Source of the DNA: Verticillium longisporum
Lineage: Eukaryota; Ascomycota; Sordariomycetes; Glomerellales; Plectosphaerellaceae
NCBI GenBank assembly: GCA_019188255.1
Contig: JAETXT010000009.1
Coordinates: 1,550,001-1,614,000 of the forward strand
DNA: 64,000 bases
Reading direction: 5' to 3'
The translations under genes were made by a program, and so were the position numbers. A model generated the notes under the pieces. It was given only the letters and a program-made list of their open reading frames with translations, was not told where the DNA came from and did no database searches. Positions within the stretch are counted from its first letter, which is position 1; each line of letters starts with the position of its first letter. Of the stretch, positions 23,050 to 33,765 are shown piece by piece.

Positions 23050-25014
23050 GTTGGTCGTTGTCGCAGCAGCGACGGGTTCGGTGCGTCAGAGTGAGAGGGT
23101 CGCTTTCGCTTGCGCTTGTGTGGGTGAGAGGTGTATGGGGATTTATCCACTGGGCTTTCGGATTTCAAAAGCCGGCGGTATATGCAGAATACTGTGAATT
23201 GTCGTAATCAAAGAGCGATGAAGCAGAGCAAACTGGGTTGTCAGACAGCGAAGGCCGGCAGGATATGAAAGGGCGAGTTGGTCGTCGTTCGGAGATGGTG
23301 AGGCGGCCATCGGCGTTTATAACCTGGGGTGTTGGAGCTCTGGGGGCCGCTGGGAGTGGAAACGATCCCCTCATGGAGCCATGAGCCGGCTTTGGGGCCT
23401 CGGGAGCATGGTGAGAGATGAACCGAGTCGTGCACAAGCAGCACAACGGGCCTCAGCCCCCCGTTCTTGGGATCTTCGTGACGATATGGGGTAGGGATGC
23501 CATCCTTGAATAGGCATAGCGCTGTGATTCTCCGCACTTTGGTCAGCGCACCTAGCGTTAGAGCAGATTGGGGAAGACGCAGACATGGCCGGGGTTAAGG
23601 GGAGATATGATGGTTACTCGAAACTGGAAAGCCGATGGAGAAGCCGACGACACAGACACATACCAGCCCTGAGTCAGCCCATGTCATTTGCCTCGGCTGC
23701 GGCTGTAATAAGTGCTGTCTTTGCTCTTCTGTCATCCATTTGCCCATTGCTTGATTGCTCAGTTGTGAGGGCAATCCACAATCAAGCCAGCCCATGGGAC
23801 TCATGTCCGTATTGACAATCATGGAGTTTGACAGCAAACCCGATGGGGGCCGGCTTTCCCATGCCATGCGCTGCACCACAAATGTCAGTTCTTTGCTCCC
23901 AGGGGCACACATTTGTTCATTCGCCGCTGTGTAATCAGGTATCGCGAGGATGTGTCTCTCACTATTTAAACCTCTTCTTTTGCATGTATTGTCTGGCTCA
24001 TTCATCTCGGTCGCCTCATCCACTGACCCTGGCTCTCGTACCAGTGCCCCTCCTGCTCGCCACTGCATCGATTCATGTGCGGTTCGATTCACAGGGGAAA
24101 TGTCCTCATCACTCCCTGTGGACAATGAATGACGAGAGGTTCGACCGTCTTTATTTAAGAGCATGCCCATAAGCTGTGAACTCTTAACTTGACCCTACGT
24201 TCAACACTGCCTCAACAGTCTCCTGGATCGGTGGCCCTCATCACGTGCCACAATATGGCAGCCCCCTCAGCATCATCGCGACTGCCTCGAATCGGTGACA
24301 AGCAGGAACGTCCCTGCCGTGAGAATGGCTGCTTAGGGTGGCGATCCCGTGACTTGCTGTAGCGGCAGCGACGCCTTCGACATGACGGCAGGCACGATGC
24401 CATCGCCCCTTCTCTGGCGACTCAGTGCCACCTTCTTCACTGGCCACACTCAATTTCCCACACCTATATATTTGGTCCATCGCGACTTCTGAACCGACAT
24501 CTTCTGGGGCATCGATTCCCTTTCCAAGCCCAGCATACACTTCCCTGAATCAACTTGCCGTGCCAGTTGGAATTCCTGAACCTTTCTCGCTGCGTCGATA
24601 TCCTTTTATCATTAAAGGGACTTAAGTCACCAAGGTGGTCAGGAAGTAATCATATACGTATCAACGCCTCACGTCGATTACCACGCGACGCGTCAACTCA
24701 GGCAGACCCTTGAGAAGGCTCCAAGAAAGTATCCGAATCTTTCTGAAGGATTCAAGAGGACTTCGAAAGGTAAGCCAACAAAGATGTCCCTATGAAGCTT
24801 GTCTTTTGATGCTGTTCACTTGTGGGCATGTCATGGCGGCGCTCCATTCGCGTCTCGACTTCCCGAATGCTTTGCTGATCCTCATCAACAGCAACGTCTC
24901 CTTGAAGAGAACTGGCCTCTCTGCGACCAGAAATATTCTCCCTCAAAGCGTCTACAGTTCTTGTTGTACTTTCATTTCATTCTCAAGAGGTCACCCCTTC
25001 GAAGCCAAAATACC
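23050..25014. other. Divergent intergenic region, 2 kb
   Basis: Shared upstream region of the ligase (minus) and the AlkB-like gene (plus). Short frames are present, without family sequence. The last few hundred bases before 25015 read coherently in places, so an extra 5' exon or a short upstream reading frame of the AlkB-like gene is possible. Confidence 0.45.
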
Positions 25015-27371
25015 ATGTCTCTCTCACAGGCCTCGCCTTTGGGTAAACCTGTGGTCTGGTCGGAGAATCGACAGGCTTTGTGCGATTCTCTGTGGTACTT
25101 CAAACAACACCAAGCCGGAAGCTACCCCATTGATGGCGTTCTCAGAGGGTTTCTGCTCGATGGCGAGTCGACAATTCGGGACATCGTGACCTCGGATGTC
25201 ATTATATCTACGTTGTGAGTCTTTCTCTTTATGCTTCAGAACGGCATGCCGGCCGGTTATCTCAAGACAATGCACATGGAATCATGCAAAGAAACGCTCT
25301 CTGGATCCCTCAGCCTGACTCTTTTGCCTTTGCTATAAAACTTTGAGCTGACGACTATTTGCACAGGGGCGGAGGTCGTCAGAAAGACTCAACGACCAAG
25401 ATGTCCGTACGCGTCAACGAGACTCGCAACTGCATTGTGAACCAGTGCAAAGAAGCCTTCAAAAGAGGTGTGCCAGTCGCTGTCATTATTGGTATGTTCA
25501 TCTCGCACTCATGCTGTTATGAATCATGTGAATCAGAAGCTCACACAGCCTCGATCAGGGCGTAAATGCACACTGGCCCCGGTACAAGTCCTTTACAACT
25601 ACAACGTCCTTGACTGGTTTACCATCACGGACTTGTGGATTGAGAAGGATGGACAGAATGACATCTTCTTCTGGAAGATCCGCCTTGAACGAACAGACCG
25701 CACCACCCCATCCTGGTGCCAGCCTGATGATGCCCTCACACAGACTGTCGAACCCCGACCTTTCCCCCACGGAAAGTTGGACTGTGTTCACTGCGGTGTC
25801 ATATCCATGTATAGTTTTGCACAAGGCTGGGCTTGCCTCAACGGCAACTGCAAGCAACATTTCACACTCGCCGATGGAACGTCGCTAACCGATCTCTCCT
25901 ATGCTGGCCACTCGGCCACCATCATTGCCTGGTGCAGCGAATGCAAGCATGCAAGCAAGACCATATTCGTTGAGGGCTGGACCTGCTATAACCGCGGCTG
26001 CTCCAAAGCATTCGAGTTCCCTGCCGAGGTAGACATGGGCACTCTCACATACTCAGAGGCATTTCTTTCTGAGCGCACCACTTTTCCTACGCCTCCAGAT
26101 TCCCTAGTCCCTCCAATGCCGAACCCCAGCGATGGTTGTGGCACAGAAAAGGCAGCTCGAATTAGTATTGTCTGCCCTCGATGCCGCGGCTGTAGTCGCA
26201 GGGTCTACTGGAATCGATGGTCGTGTGATAACAAGGAATGCAACTATATACTGCCAGCTGCGCCACGTCCCTTATCCATCGAGGACATCAGAGCCGAAAC
26301 CACCAAGCGCAAGTCTCTTTTGCAGGTCAAGAAGAACGACTCCCTTGTCCAGCGAGACCTGATGATCTGTGGTCACAAGGTCGAGCAATATTTCTTGCCT
26401 GACATGGAGGCCAAGGGTCAATGTTGTGGGACCGTTCTTATTTTCCGTGCTACAGATGCCATCAACAAGACCCGGAACGGCCCAAACCATCTGTGGATGG
26501 ACATCCAGGAGGCGGCTGCACGTGGTGATGACTTCAAACGCAATGCTGTCAAATGTCCTGGGAGTAAGTCTTCAAGATGTGCACCCGTCCCCGTCGGTTG
26601 TACATATATGCTGACGAAGTTGAACAGCCTCATCGGAGATCCTGACACGCAATTTCCAGCGGAACTGGGGCGCCCCTTATAAGTTTGTTGTGGCTGTCAA
26701 TTCCACCAGCTTCAAAGAGGCCCCGCCGTACGTCATGCAAGCTCTCAAGCGGATGCAATGGGCGGGACGGCAATCCGTGCAAGCAAGCAATGACGGCTTT
26801 GAGCAAGGGCATGCACTCAAGTCGGCATCAATGGATACAAAGTTTGTTGACTTCAATGAACTGCTGACCATTGGTTACATGGAGGATGATGCCATTAGTG
26901 TAAGAGATCAGCCCCGTTTACTGAGTGATGGGCATGAGCTAACCGTGCAGTACCACGACGATGGCGAAGACACCTTGGGACCCACGGTTGCAACTCTGTC
27001 TCTTGGAAGCTCTGCGCGAATGCTGTTCGCAGAGAAGACAAAGTACAACCCTAAGACAAAGAAGGGAACCAGAAGTACGGCGCGCAACCAGGTTCTCGCG
27101 TTTCCCGTTCACCACGGCGACATGGTGGTCATGCATGGGGCTCAAGTCCACCAGCAGTACGACGTAAGTTGACCAATGCTGCACCCCTTGGAGTGATACC
27201 TTCTAACGATGTGTCTCTCAGCATAAGGTCGAACCCAGCGGAAAACGACGATTCGCCTTGACATGCCGAAACATCATTATCAGTAAAATCGATGAAGACC
27301 AGCAGGAGGATGCCATGTCCAAAGGAGAGATTCCCGCAGATGCGGGACAGTGGACGTATGATGGGTACTGA
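25015..27371 (+). CDS. AlkB-like 2-oxoglutarate/Fe(II) dioxygenase with three N-terminal zinc ribbons
   Basis: Exons are 25015-25214, 25367-25491, 25559-26563, 26628-27163 and 27222-27371; all phases agree and the product is 671 residues. The C-terminal part has the signatures of an AlkB-type oxidative demethylase: YHDDGED (the HxD iron pair), then MHGAQVHQQYDHKVEP and GKRRFALTCRNI, with the second His and the Arg that holds 2-oxoglutarate. The middle has three Cys modules of identical build, CX2C-X13-CX4C: CVHC..CLNGNC, CSEC..CYNRGC and CPRC..CDNKEC, each with a Trp shortly before the second Cys pair, so each can bind one zinc. A fourth, shorter pair (CIVNQC) lies in exon 2. The ribbons suggest binding of nucleic acid or protein. 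The substrate is unknown; such fungal proteins are uncharacterised as far as I know. Confidence 0.82.
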
Positions 27372-28153
27372 TGTCGGCAATTTAACCGACTCCTACGAAT
27401 CATTCTAGTTCCGGGTTGCACAAAAATTTCTCTCTGTAGGTTCTGGCTTTGAAGCAGGCATGTTGTGGCCAAGGGGTTCTGATCTTCCGACAAGATCTGA
27501 ACAATGGAGCCAAGCGGTTCAGCCGGTTGGGGTTTCTTGACTGTTTTTGAAGTTGCTGTGGCCGAAAAGGTGTCATAGGCACAGGTCTTTCTAATTATCA
27601 TTGTTAGCTCTGAACGATAGTTTGCAACCCCATGACCCAGTTCATTGAAGACATTTGGCTTGGTGATGAACAGCATAAACGAGAAGGTTCAACAGGAGAC
27701 ACAATGGGATGCAACCATTCTCATGAGCATGAGGTAGCAGTCCGGATGCTTGAAGGGCATGGATGCATCTTACCGATGTAGACGGCGATGCAAGGCGGGG
27801 GCCCAGTAATTCTTGTGCATGTAATTTGGTTGCGCCGAAACAAGACCTGGCCACATTCGGGGAAGAATGAGGTGGAGAGCACGAGACCGAAGGGATGTGC
27901 TCCAACGCAAGGCAGCTCGCCGGCCATGTGCCTCATTGATGGGCTCACTAGTATGTACAAGTAGAAGGTTTCGAATGGGTTATTACAAGCAGCTATGTTT
28001 CGTACGCAACATCATCTCTGCAACTCATGACTGTGTCACGAAAAAAAAATGGCGGTCTGAGTTTGGTAAATGGCATCAGGTAATGTACAGTTGGAGTGAT
28101 GTTACATACTACATCGGTGATGTTACAGCAAAAAGTCGGGCACAATCTGACGT
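27372..28153. other. Intergenic, tail-to-tail
   Basis: Spacer between the AlkB-like gene and the convergent ATP12 gene. Only chance frames seen. Confidence 0.5.
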
Positions 28154-29477
28154 CTACCGTCTGTTCAGGCCAGAGACGAGCAGCACAACGCTGCCAAACT
28201 GCCTCCGCAGATCCTCCCTCTCGACGTCGTGCGTGTCCTCGACCTCGCCCCAGTGGCCCGTCTGCCAGGTGACCTCCAGACTCGTGGCCACAGCGGCCTG
28301 CTCGACGCCGAATCTGTCCTCGGCGGCCTCGCGCGCGGGCCGCAGGCCACCGGCGGGCTCGTCCTCGCTCCACTCGACGACGAGGCGGCTCGCGGCGACG
28401 ACGCTCTTGCCGGCGAGCACGGCCCTCTCGAGGCCGGCGAGCTCCCAGGCGCTGAGCCCGCTGACCCAGGCCTTGACTGTGTCGCCGACGCCGTCGGCCT
28501 GGGGCCGCGGCACGATGGCGTTGCCGTCGAGCACGGGGGCGATGGCGACGCCGGGCCAGACGTGCGCCCGCAGGTAGGCGAGCACGTCGACGGCCGTCTT
28601 CTCCTGGACGTCGCGCAGCCCGTCGCCGTCCTCGTTGCGCATGTCCATGGGCCCCGGCGGCGGCGCCCAGCAGAGCATGGCGTCCGTGTCGAGGTAGCGC
28701 ATCAGCGTCGTGGCGATCTGCGCGCGGATCGTCACGTCGTCTGGGTTCGCCGTCGACGAAAAGGGCGCCGGTGCCGCTGGCGCTTCCTCCCCGTCGGCGG
28801 CAGGCGAGGCTGAGGGGACCTCCTCGCCGTTGTCGTTGGCTTCAATGTCGATGGCGCGGCAGATGAGCGATGTCAGGGGGATGAGGTGCTGCTTCGTCGC
28901 CTGGTAGGCGGACGTCAGCAGGTCCCACTCGATGGCGACGGCCGAGGCGAGGTGCGGCTTGGACGTTGGCAGACGGATGATGTTGGTGGTGCCTGGGTGG
29001 CGGAGGGGGCGGTTGTCGAGCATGACCTGCAGGGCGCCTGTTCACCAGTCCGTCAGTCAGTCGCCCTGAAGCTGCGTCTCTTGCCGAGTCTGGCATGTGT
29101 GTGTGTGAGAGAGAGAAGAGATGCATACCGTCCACCTCCTCGACGCGCACCTCCTTCCAGAACCGCCTCTTGAGCCCGCCCTTGACCCCCTTCATCGACG
29201 CGGCGTTGCGGATCTCCTGCGCCATCTCGAGCATCTCGGCCTGTCTCTTCCGCCGCGCCAGCTTGGCCGCCGCCTCCTGGCCCAGCTTGCTCTCGGCCGA
29301 GAACTCAGCGGCGGATCGCGGTGCCTCGGGCGGCGGGCCGGTGCCCACGACGGGCGCGACGTCTGCCGTCTTGAAGACTGTCGAGGAGAGGCTGCGGCGG
29401 GATTGGCGCAGCAGGGGCGCTGTGGCAGTCGCGATGCGCGGGATGGCGTAGCGCGGCATTCTCGTCATGGCCTTCAT
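28154..29477 (-). CDS. ATP12: ATP12 chaperone, mitochondrial F1-ATPase assembly factor
   Basis: Binds the alpha subunit of F1-ATPase in the mitochondrial matrix before assembly. Exons are 29477-29129 and 29037-28154, giving 410 residues; the intron (GTATGC...GAACAG, 91 bp) joins VEEVDG to ALQVMLDN. The N-terminus is basic and Ser/Ala-rich (MPRYAIPRIATATAPLLRQSRRSLSS), as expected for a matrix presequence; Met codons at 29468 and 29459 are alternative starts. Family landmarks are KEVRVEEVDG, VMLDNRPLRHPGT, HLASAVAIEWD, HLIPLTSLICRAID and the C-terminal MRYLDTDAMLCWAPPPG. An Ala/Pro-rich insertion (SASPAADGEEAPAAPAP) lies between the last two. Confidence 0.9.
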
Positions 29478-30023
29478 GGCGGCTGTGAGGTGCTCGAGGT
29501 GCTGACTTGGGGATTTCGTTGCAGCTGGCCGGGTTTCCCAATTGACGATTTTTGGAGACTGGGAGGGCGGCGAGGGCGAGCTTCGACATGCACGCTGGGT
29601 AAGGCCCACATCGGAGCTCGGTAGTGGCGCCCGCCGATGTTCCGTGCTGACGTGATCCAGTGCCATCGCCAGAACCCCTGAAGTCACCTTCGCCCTGACT
29701 TGCACGTATTGAGGTAGACATCTAGAGGTCAATCACAGCGCTTCCATTTCTCCATCTCTCGCCTGCTATGCCTTCTCGCCTTGCTTTCTTTCATGTGATC
29801 TGTTCTGTAGAAGCTGCAAGCTGCTGGCCGCCCTTATTTGTTGTCCCGCTTAGATATTCTGCTACTGACCGTTTGTGTGTGAAGAACCTCTCTGCCCGCA
29901 ACGCCGGTACAACCAAGCCTGGATCATCACCTCCTGCCGAACCCCGTCTAGAACCCCTCGCCTCTCTTTTCCACGTACACAAGGTAAAAGTACATCCATC
30001 TGCCCGACACCCGCGCTGTGCCC
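29478..30023. other. Intergenic region between ATP12 and RTF1
   Basis: Promoter side of ATP12 and 3' side of RTF1. No supported gene. Confidence 0.5.
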
Positions 30024-32097
30024 TCAGTCAAAGTCGACATCGAGCTCAAGGTCAATCTCGCCGATGATGTCGTCGTCGCAGATGGGGCGGTGGATCATCG
30101 GCAGGCCCTTCTTCTCCGCCTTGCGCGCGTTCTCCAGCGCCTTGGCAATGTGCGGCAGCACCTCCGACTCCTTCTTGCCGGCCGCCATCTTGGGCGTGCC
30201 GCTGCCGCTGGCCGGCGTGCCGTTGCCGCTGGCCGCGCCGTCCTCGGCCTTTTGGTGGTTCTGGTGCACAAACTTGGTCTTGGTGCGGATACGCCGCGAG
30301 AGGTCAATGTCCGTCGCCTCGCCGCGCTCAATGGCCGCCTCCTTCTTGCGCGCCTCGTGCTTCTCCTTGAGCTGCGCCTTGCCGACGTTGGCCGCGTTCT
30401 GCCGCCGCCGCTCGCGGTTGATGTCGGCGAGCCGGTCCTGCTGCGCCGCGTTCGTCGACGTCGTCTTGGGCGCGTCGAGCGTCGTGCGGAACGCGAGCCG
30501 ATTGCTCAGCAGGTCGTCCAGCTCCTCCTGCAGCTCCGCGATCCGCCGCGTGTGCCCCGCCGCCGTCGCCTCCTCAATCTCCCACCGCAGCCGGTCGCGC
30601 CGCTCGGGGTCAAACTTTTTCCGCAGCTCGTTCTTGCGCGCCACCTTTTCGTCAATCTCGGCGCTCGTGAGGCTGCGCTCGACAAACTTGTTGATGTCGT
30701 CAATCTTGTTGAGGAGCACCTGCGTCTTGGGGAACGCCATGCCGTCCACCTGCAGCGTCGTCACGTAGCGGTTGAATTCGCGCTGTGCTGCCCGTCAGTC
30801 AAGCGCTCTGAGATGGAACCCCCAGGCCAAGGAAACGTTTCGCCCAGTCTCTCTCACCTCTGTGACCGGCTTGTCGGAGCAGAAAATAAAGGCAAACTCC
30901 TTCTCCGCCTTGCCGTGCGCCGCAATCACGTATTGATCCGTCACAAAAGACCCGCTGGGACCGTTGAGCGCGTAGGGCTTACCCACGGCGATGCCTGCCA
31001 ATCGTCAGCGAGAAGTCCGAGGACGAGAAACGCCAGAACAAACACCCACCCTTGATCTTGGCCAGTCGATAGTCGTCCTGTCCCGTCTTGGGGTCAGGAC
31101 CCAGACTGACGCGGACGTAACAGCCCGTGATGGCATCCTCGAACCCAGGGTTGAAGCAGTACTGAGCAAAGCGGCTGCGCCCGACACGGATGCGCTCGAA
31201 ATCCCGGATCGTGGCCGGCGGCAGCTCGCGGGGCGGCGAGTGCCTGTCTTGGGAGAAGGAGCGCCGGCGGCCGCCGTCGTACGAGTCGCGCGAGCGCGAG
31301 CGCGACGACGAGCGCCGGCGGTCACGGTGAGGCGAGTCGCGCCCCGTACGGCGGTTCTCCTCGCGGGCGCGGGCGCGGTCGTTCTTCTCGGCGCGGGCGC
31401 GGCGCAGCGAGTCGATGGCGGCGCCCGTCTTGCTCGTTTCGGTGCGCTGGCGGGCCGACTTGTGCGCGTCGTCGTCGTCGTCGAGGTCGGCGGCGTCGGC
31501 CGTCCGCTTCTTGACCTTGTTCTTCTTCTCCTCGTTCTCCTGCTTAGCCACGAGCTGCCGCAGCATGCGGTTCTGCTGCTGGCGTTCAATCTCGGCCTGG
31601 CGGTCGGCGAGCAGCGACTCGCGCTCGACCTCGCGCATGCCCATAACATGCTTCTTCTCCGCGGCGCTGCGGAACATGCCGTCTACGGGGTACTTGTCTT
31701 CGTCGTCTGGCTCGGCTGAGCCCTCGGCTTCCGAGTCGGACTCGTCCATGGCTGCTGAGCCGTCGGATTTGGGACTGCCTGGTGGCGAGAAGCTGGGCAG
31801 CGTCAGGGTGTCTGGCTCATGGGAATTGACGAAAAGAACGGGCGCAACAGGAGAAAAGAAGAAAGAGCATCGTGAGCGTCGTGAATGGGGCGTGGCAACT
31901 TACGCCTCGCCTTCCTCGGCATCTGAATCATCGTCACCGCGGCCCCTGGCCCCCCTTTTCGCGCCACTGCCAGCCTTCTTGGACGGAGGAGGAGAGGCAG
32001 AGTCGGCCCTGCTGTCCCTGTCCGACATGACCTCCTCCTCGTCGGACGAGTCATTGCCACCTGCAAGAGCCAGAAGCTCGTCGTCAATGTTGCTCAT
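30024..32097 (-). CDS. RTF1: RTF1, Paf1-complex subunit with Plus3 domain
   Basis: A transcription elongation factor that supports histone H2B ubiquitination and recruits the Paf1 complex. Exons are 32097-31904, 31792-31050, 30994-30858 and 30782-30024; the product is 610 residues. The first intron uses the acceptor at 31793-31794 (CTGACGCTGCCCAG); the nearer CAG at 31812 would break the frame. The N-terminus is acidic (LAGGNDSSDEEE), followed by a Glu/Arg-rich helix (REVERESLLADRQAEIERQQ) containing the histone-modification region, and an SR-like stretch (RRRSSSRSRSRDS). The Plus3 domain spans exons 2-4: IRVGRSRFAQYCFNPGFE, GCYVRVSLG, YALNGPSGSFVTDQYV, FAFIFCSDKPVTE, REFNRYVTTL. The C-terminal third is a charged coiled coil. 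Family assignment is firm. Confidence 0.92.
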
Positions 32098-32548
32098 AAT
32101 GGCCTGTGTCCGATGTGTGACGGCGGCGCTGGCGGGGTTCGTGTCGATGGGGGAGAAGGGAAGAAGGATGCCAGGATTTGGCTGGGGGGCGGATCTCTCC
32201 CAGAAAAAGGTAAAAGTAACTTGGTCGTTGGGAAACGGGATGCGACGAATCCAAAGTCGCGACTCGACGAACGTGCTGTGCCTGTGCCTTGTTGGACGAT
32301 TATGTCATCCGCATCCTGCACCTGGTGCTACGGTGCTGCATAAGGCGCTGCATAGGCGCTGAGGCGCTGCATAAGGTGCTGCATAAGGTGTTGCATAAGG
32401 TACGTACCTTATCGGGAGTGACCCACTCTTTTGTCGTTCGATCATCAATGTTCGAGTCGATGACCATGAGGGATGCTTCACTCTACCACTTCACCTGCAC
32501 CCACCACCATTCCTTTCCCAACCCGCGACTGCGCTACACAATCCGACC
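32098..32548. other. Divergent promoter region of RTF1 and COQ7
   Basis: About 450 bases shared by two head-to-head housekeeping genes. It contains the imperfect repeat at 32332-32402. Confidence 0.55.
32332..32402 (+). repeat. Imperfect tandem repeat GGTGCTGCATAA
   Basis: Five to six degenerate head-to-tail copies of an 11-12 base unit (GGTGCTGCATAA, GGCGCTGCATA, GGCGCTGA, GGCGCTGCATAA, GGTGCTGCATAA, GGTGTTGCATAA), running into GGTACGTACCT. It lies in the RTF1-COQ7 intergenic region and may affect promoter spacing. Confidence 0.85.
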
Positions 32549-33345
32549 ATGTCTTGCAGCCGGTGTCTTCTCAGGCCACACCTGGCCCTGTCAAGACCCC
32601 TCCACCACCTCGCCCGCCCCTCCCTCGCCGCCAGCCGACAGCTCTCCTCAACCTCAACCTCGAATGCGACGACCCAGACATCCTCCCCGACAACCCCTCC
32701 CAAGCTCAAGCCATTGACCCAAGAGCAGCGCGACTTTCTCTCTTCTGCCGTATGGACCCTGCACTGCCCGCACTCTGCGCCTTCGGAACGAAACTGACGT
32801 CCTCCCTCCCAGCTGCGCGTCAACCAAGCCGGCGAGCTCGCCGCCACCCTCATCTACACAGCCCAGACACCCCCCATCGTCACCCGCCCCCCCCACCTCC
32901 GGCCCCTCATGAAGCACATGTACGACCAAGAGGCCGGCCCCCTCCAAACCTTCAACCCCCTGCTCGCCAAGCACCGCGTCCGCCCGACAGCCCTCTCCCC
33001 GCTCTGGCCGGTCCCGCCACGGGCCCCGGCTGGGGCACCGCCGTGCTCGGCCGCGAGGCCGCCATGGCCTGCGCCGAGGCCGGCGAGACGGAGATCGGCG
33101 ACCACTACAACGCCCAGATCCGCGTCCTGCTCGAGATGGTCGCCCGCTGGCGCGACGACGGCTACGACGTCGGCCCCGAGCTCACCGACCTCATCGCCAC
33201 GCTGCGCAGGATACGCGACGAGGAGCTCGAGCACCTCGACCATGCTGTCGAGCACGACGCCAAAAAGGCGGAACCCCACTGGCTGCTGACTGGCGTCATT
33301 CGCGCCGGCTGCAAGGGCGCCATCTGGGTGAGCGAGAAGGTCTGA
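32549..33345 (+). CDS. COQ7: COQ7, 5-demethoxyubiquinone hydroxylase (apparent frameshift)
   Basis: The mitochondrial di-iron enzyme that hydroxylates demethoxyubiquinone, the penultimate step of coenzyme Q synthesis. Exons are 32549-32749 and 32813-33345; the intron (GTATGG...TCCCAG) joins FLSSA to LRVNQAGE. The N-terminus (MSCSRCLLRPHLALSRPLHH) is a plausible presequence. Core motifs: LRVNQAGELAATLIYTAQ (first Glu ligand), MKHMYDQEAGPLQTFN, REAAMACAEAGETEIGDHYN and RDEELEHLDHAVEHDA. The frame breaks after SPLWPV and resumes at ATGPGWGTAVLG if one base is added in the C3 run at 33013-33015, giving about 244 residues. The second motif should read ExxH, but here Pro stands where the His iron ligand is expected. 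Either this copy is inactive or both anomalies are sequence errors; the otherwise intact protein favours errors. Confidence 0.85.
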
Positions 33346-33765
33346 CGGTGCTCCCCCGGAAGGACTTTTCCCCGATGCCCGCGATGTCGAGACAAGACGA
33401 AGAGAGGAAGAGAGGAAGAGGGCGGGTGCAGGCCGCATTGTTATTAGTATAGTGACGGACGCGGAAATTGTAGGATGGCTGTCCCATGGGTTGATTTGCC
33501 ATGGGGAAAAATGTGTAACACCACTGTGCAAGACGGATAGAAATGAAATGCAAAAATCGCCCAAAGAAGGCAATGTTAATCAATCACACATGAATGCAAA
33601 GGCTAGGCTACAAAGCGCGTTGGTTCTGTATGGAAACGGTCATGTCCAGGACCGTCTTTCTCCCCTGCTGAAATGCGACGACCCATCCAACGCCGAGCTG
33701 ACATGACCATGTCCTACCCTCAATGCTAGGAATTCGAAAAAGGATACAGACAGCACCCAACATTA
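33346..33765. other. Intergenic, tail-to-tail
   Basis: Spacer between COQ7 and the convergent phospholipase D gene. No gene seen. Confidence 0.5.

Noticed and set aside
31812..31813. CAG acceptor for the first RTF1 intron
   Set aside because: The phase does not fit exon 1; the acceptor at 31793-31794 with a CTGAC branch site restores the frame.
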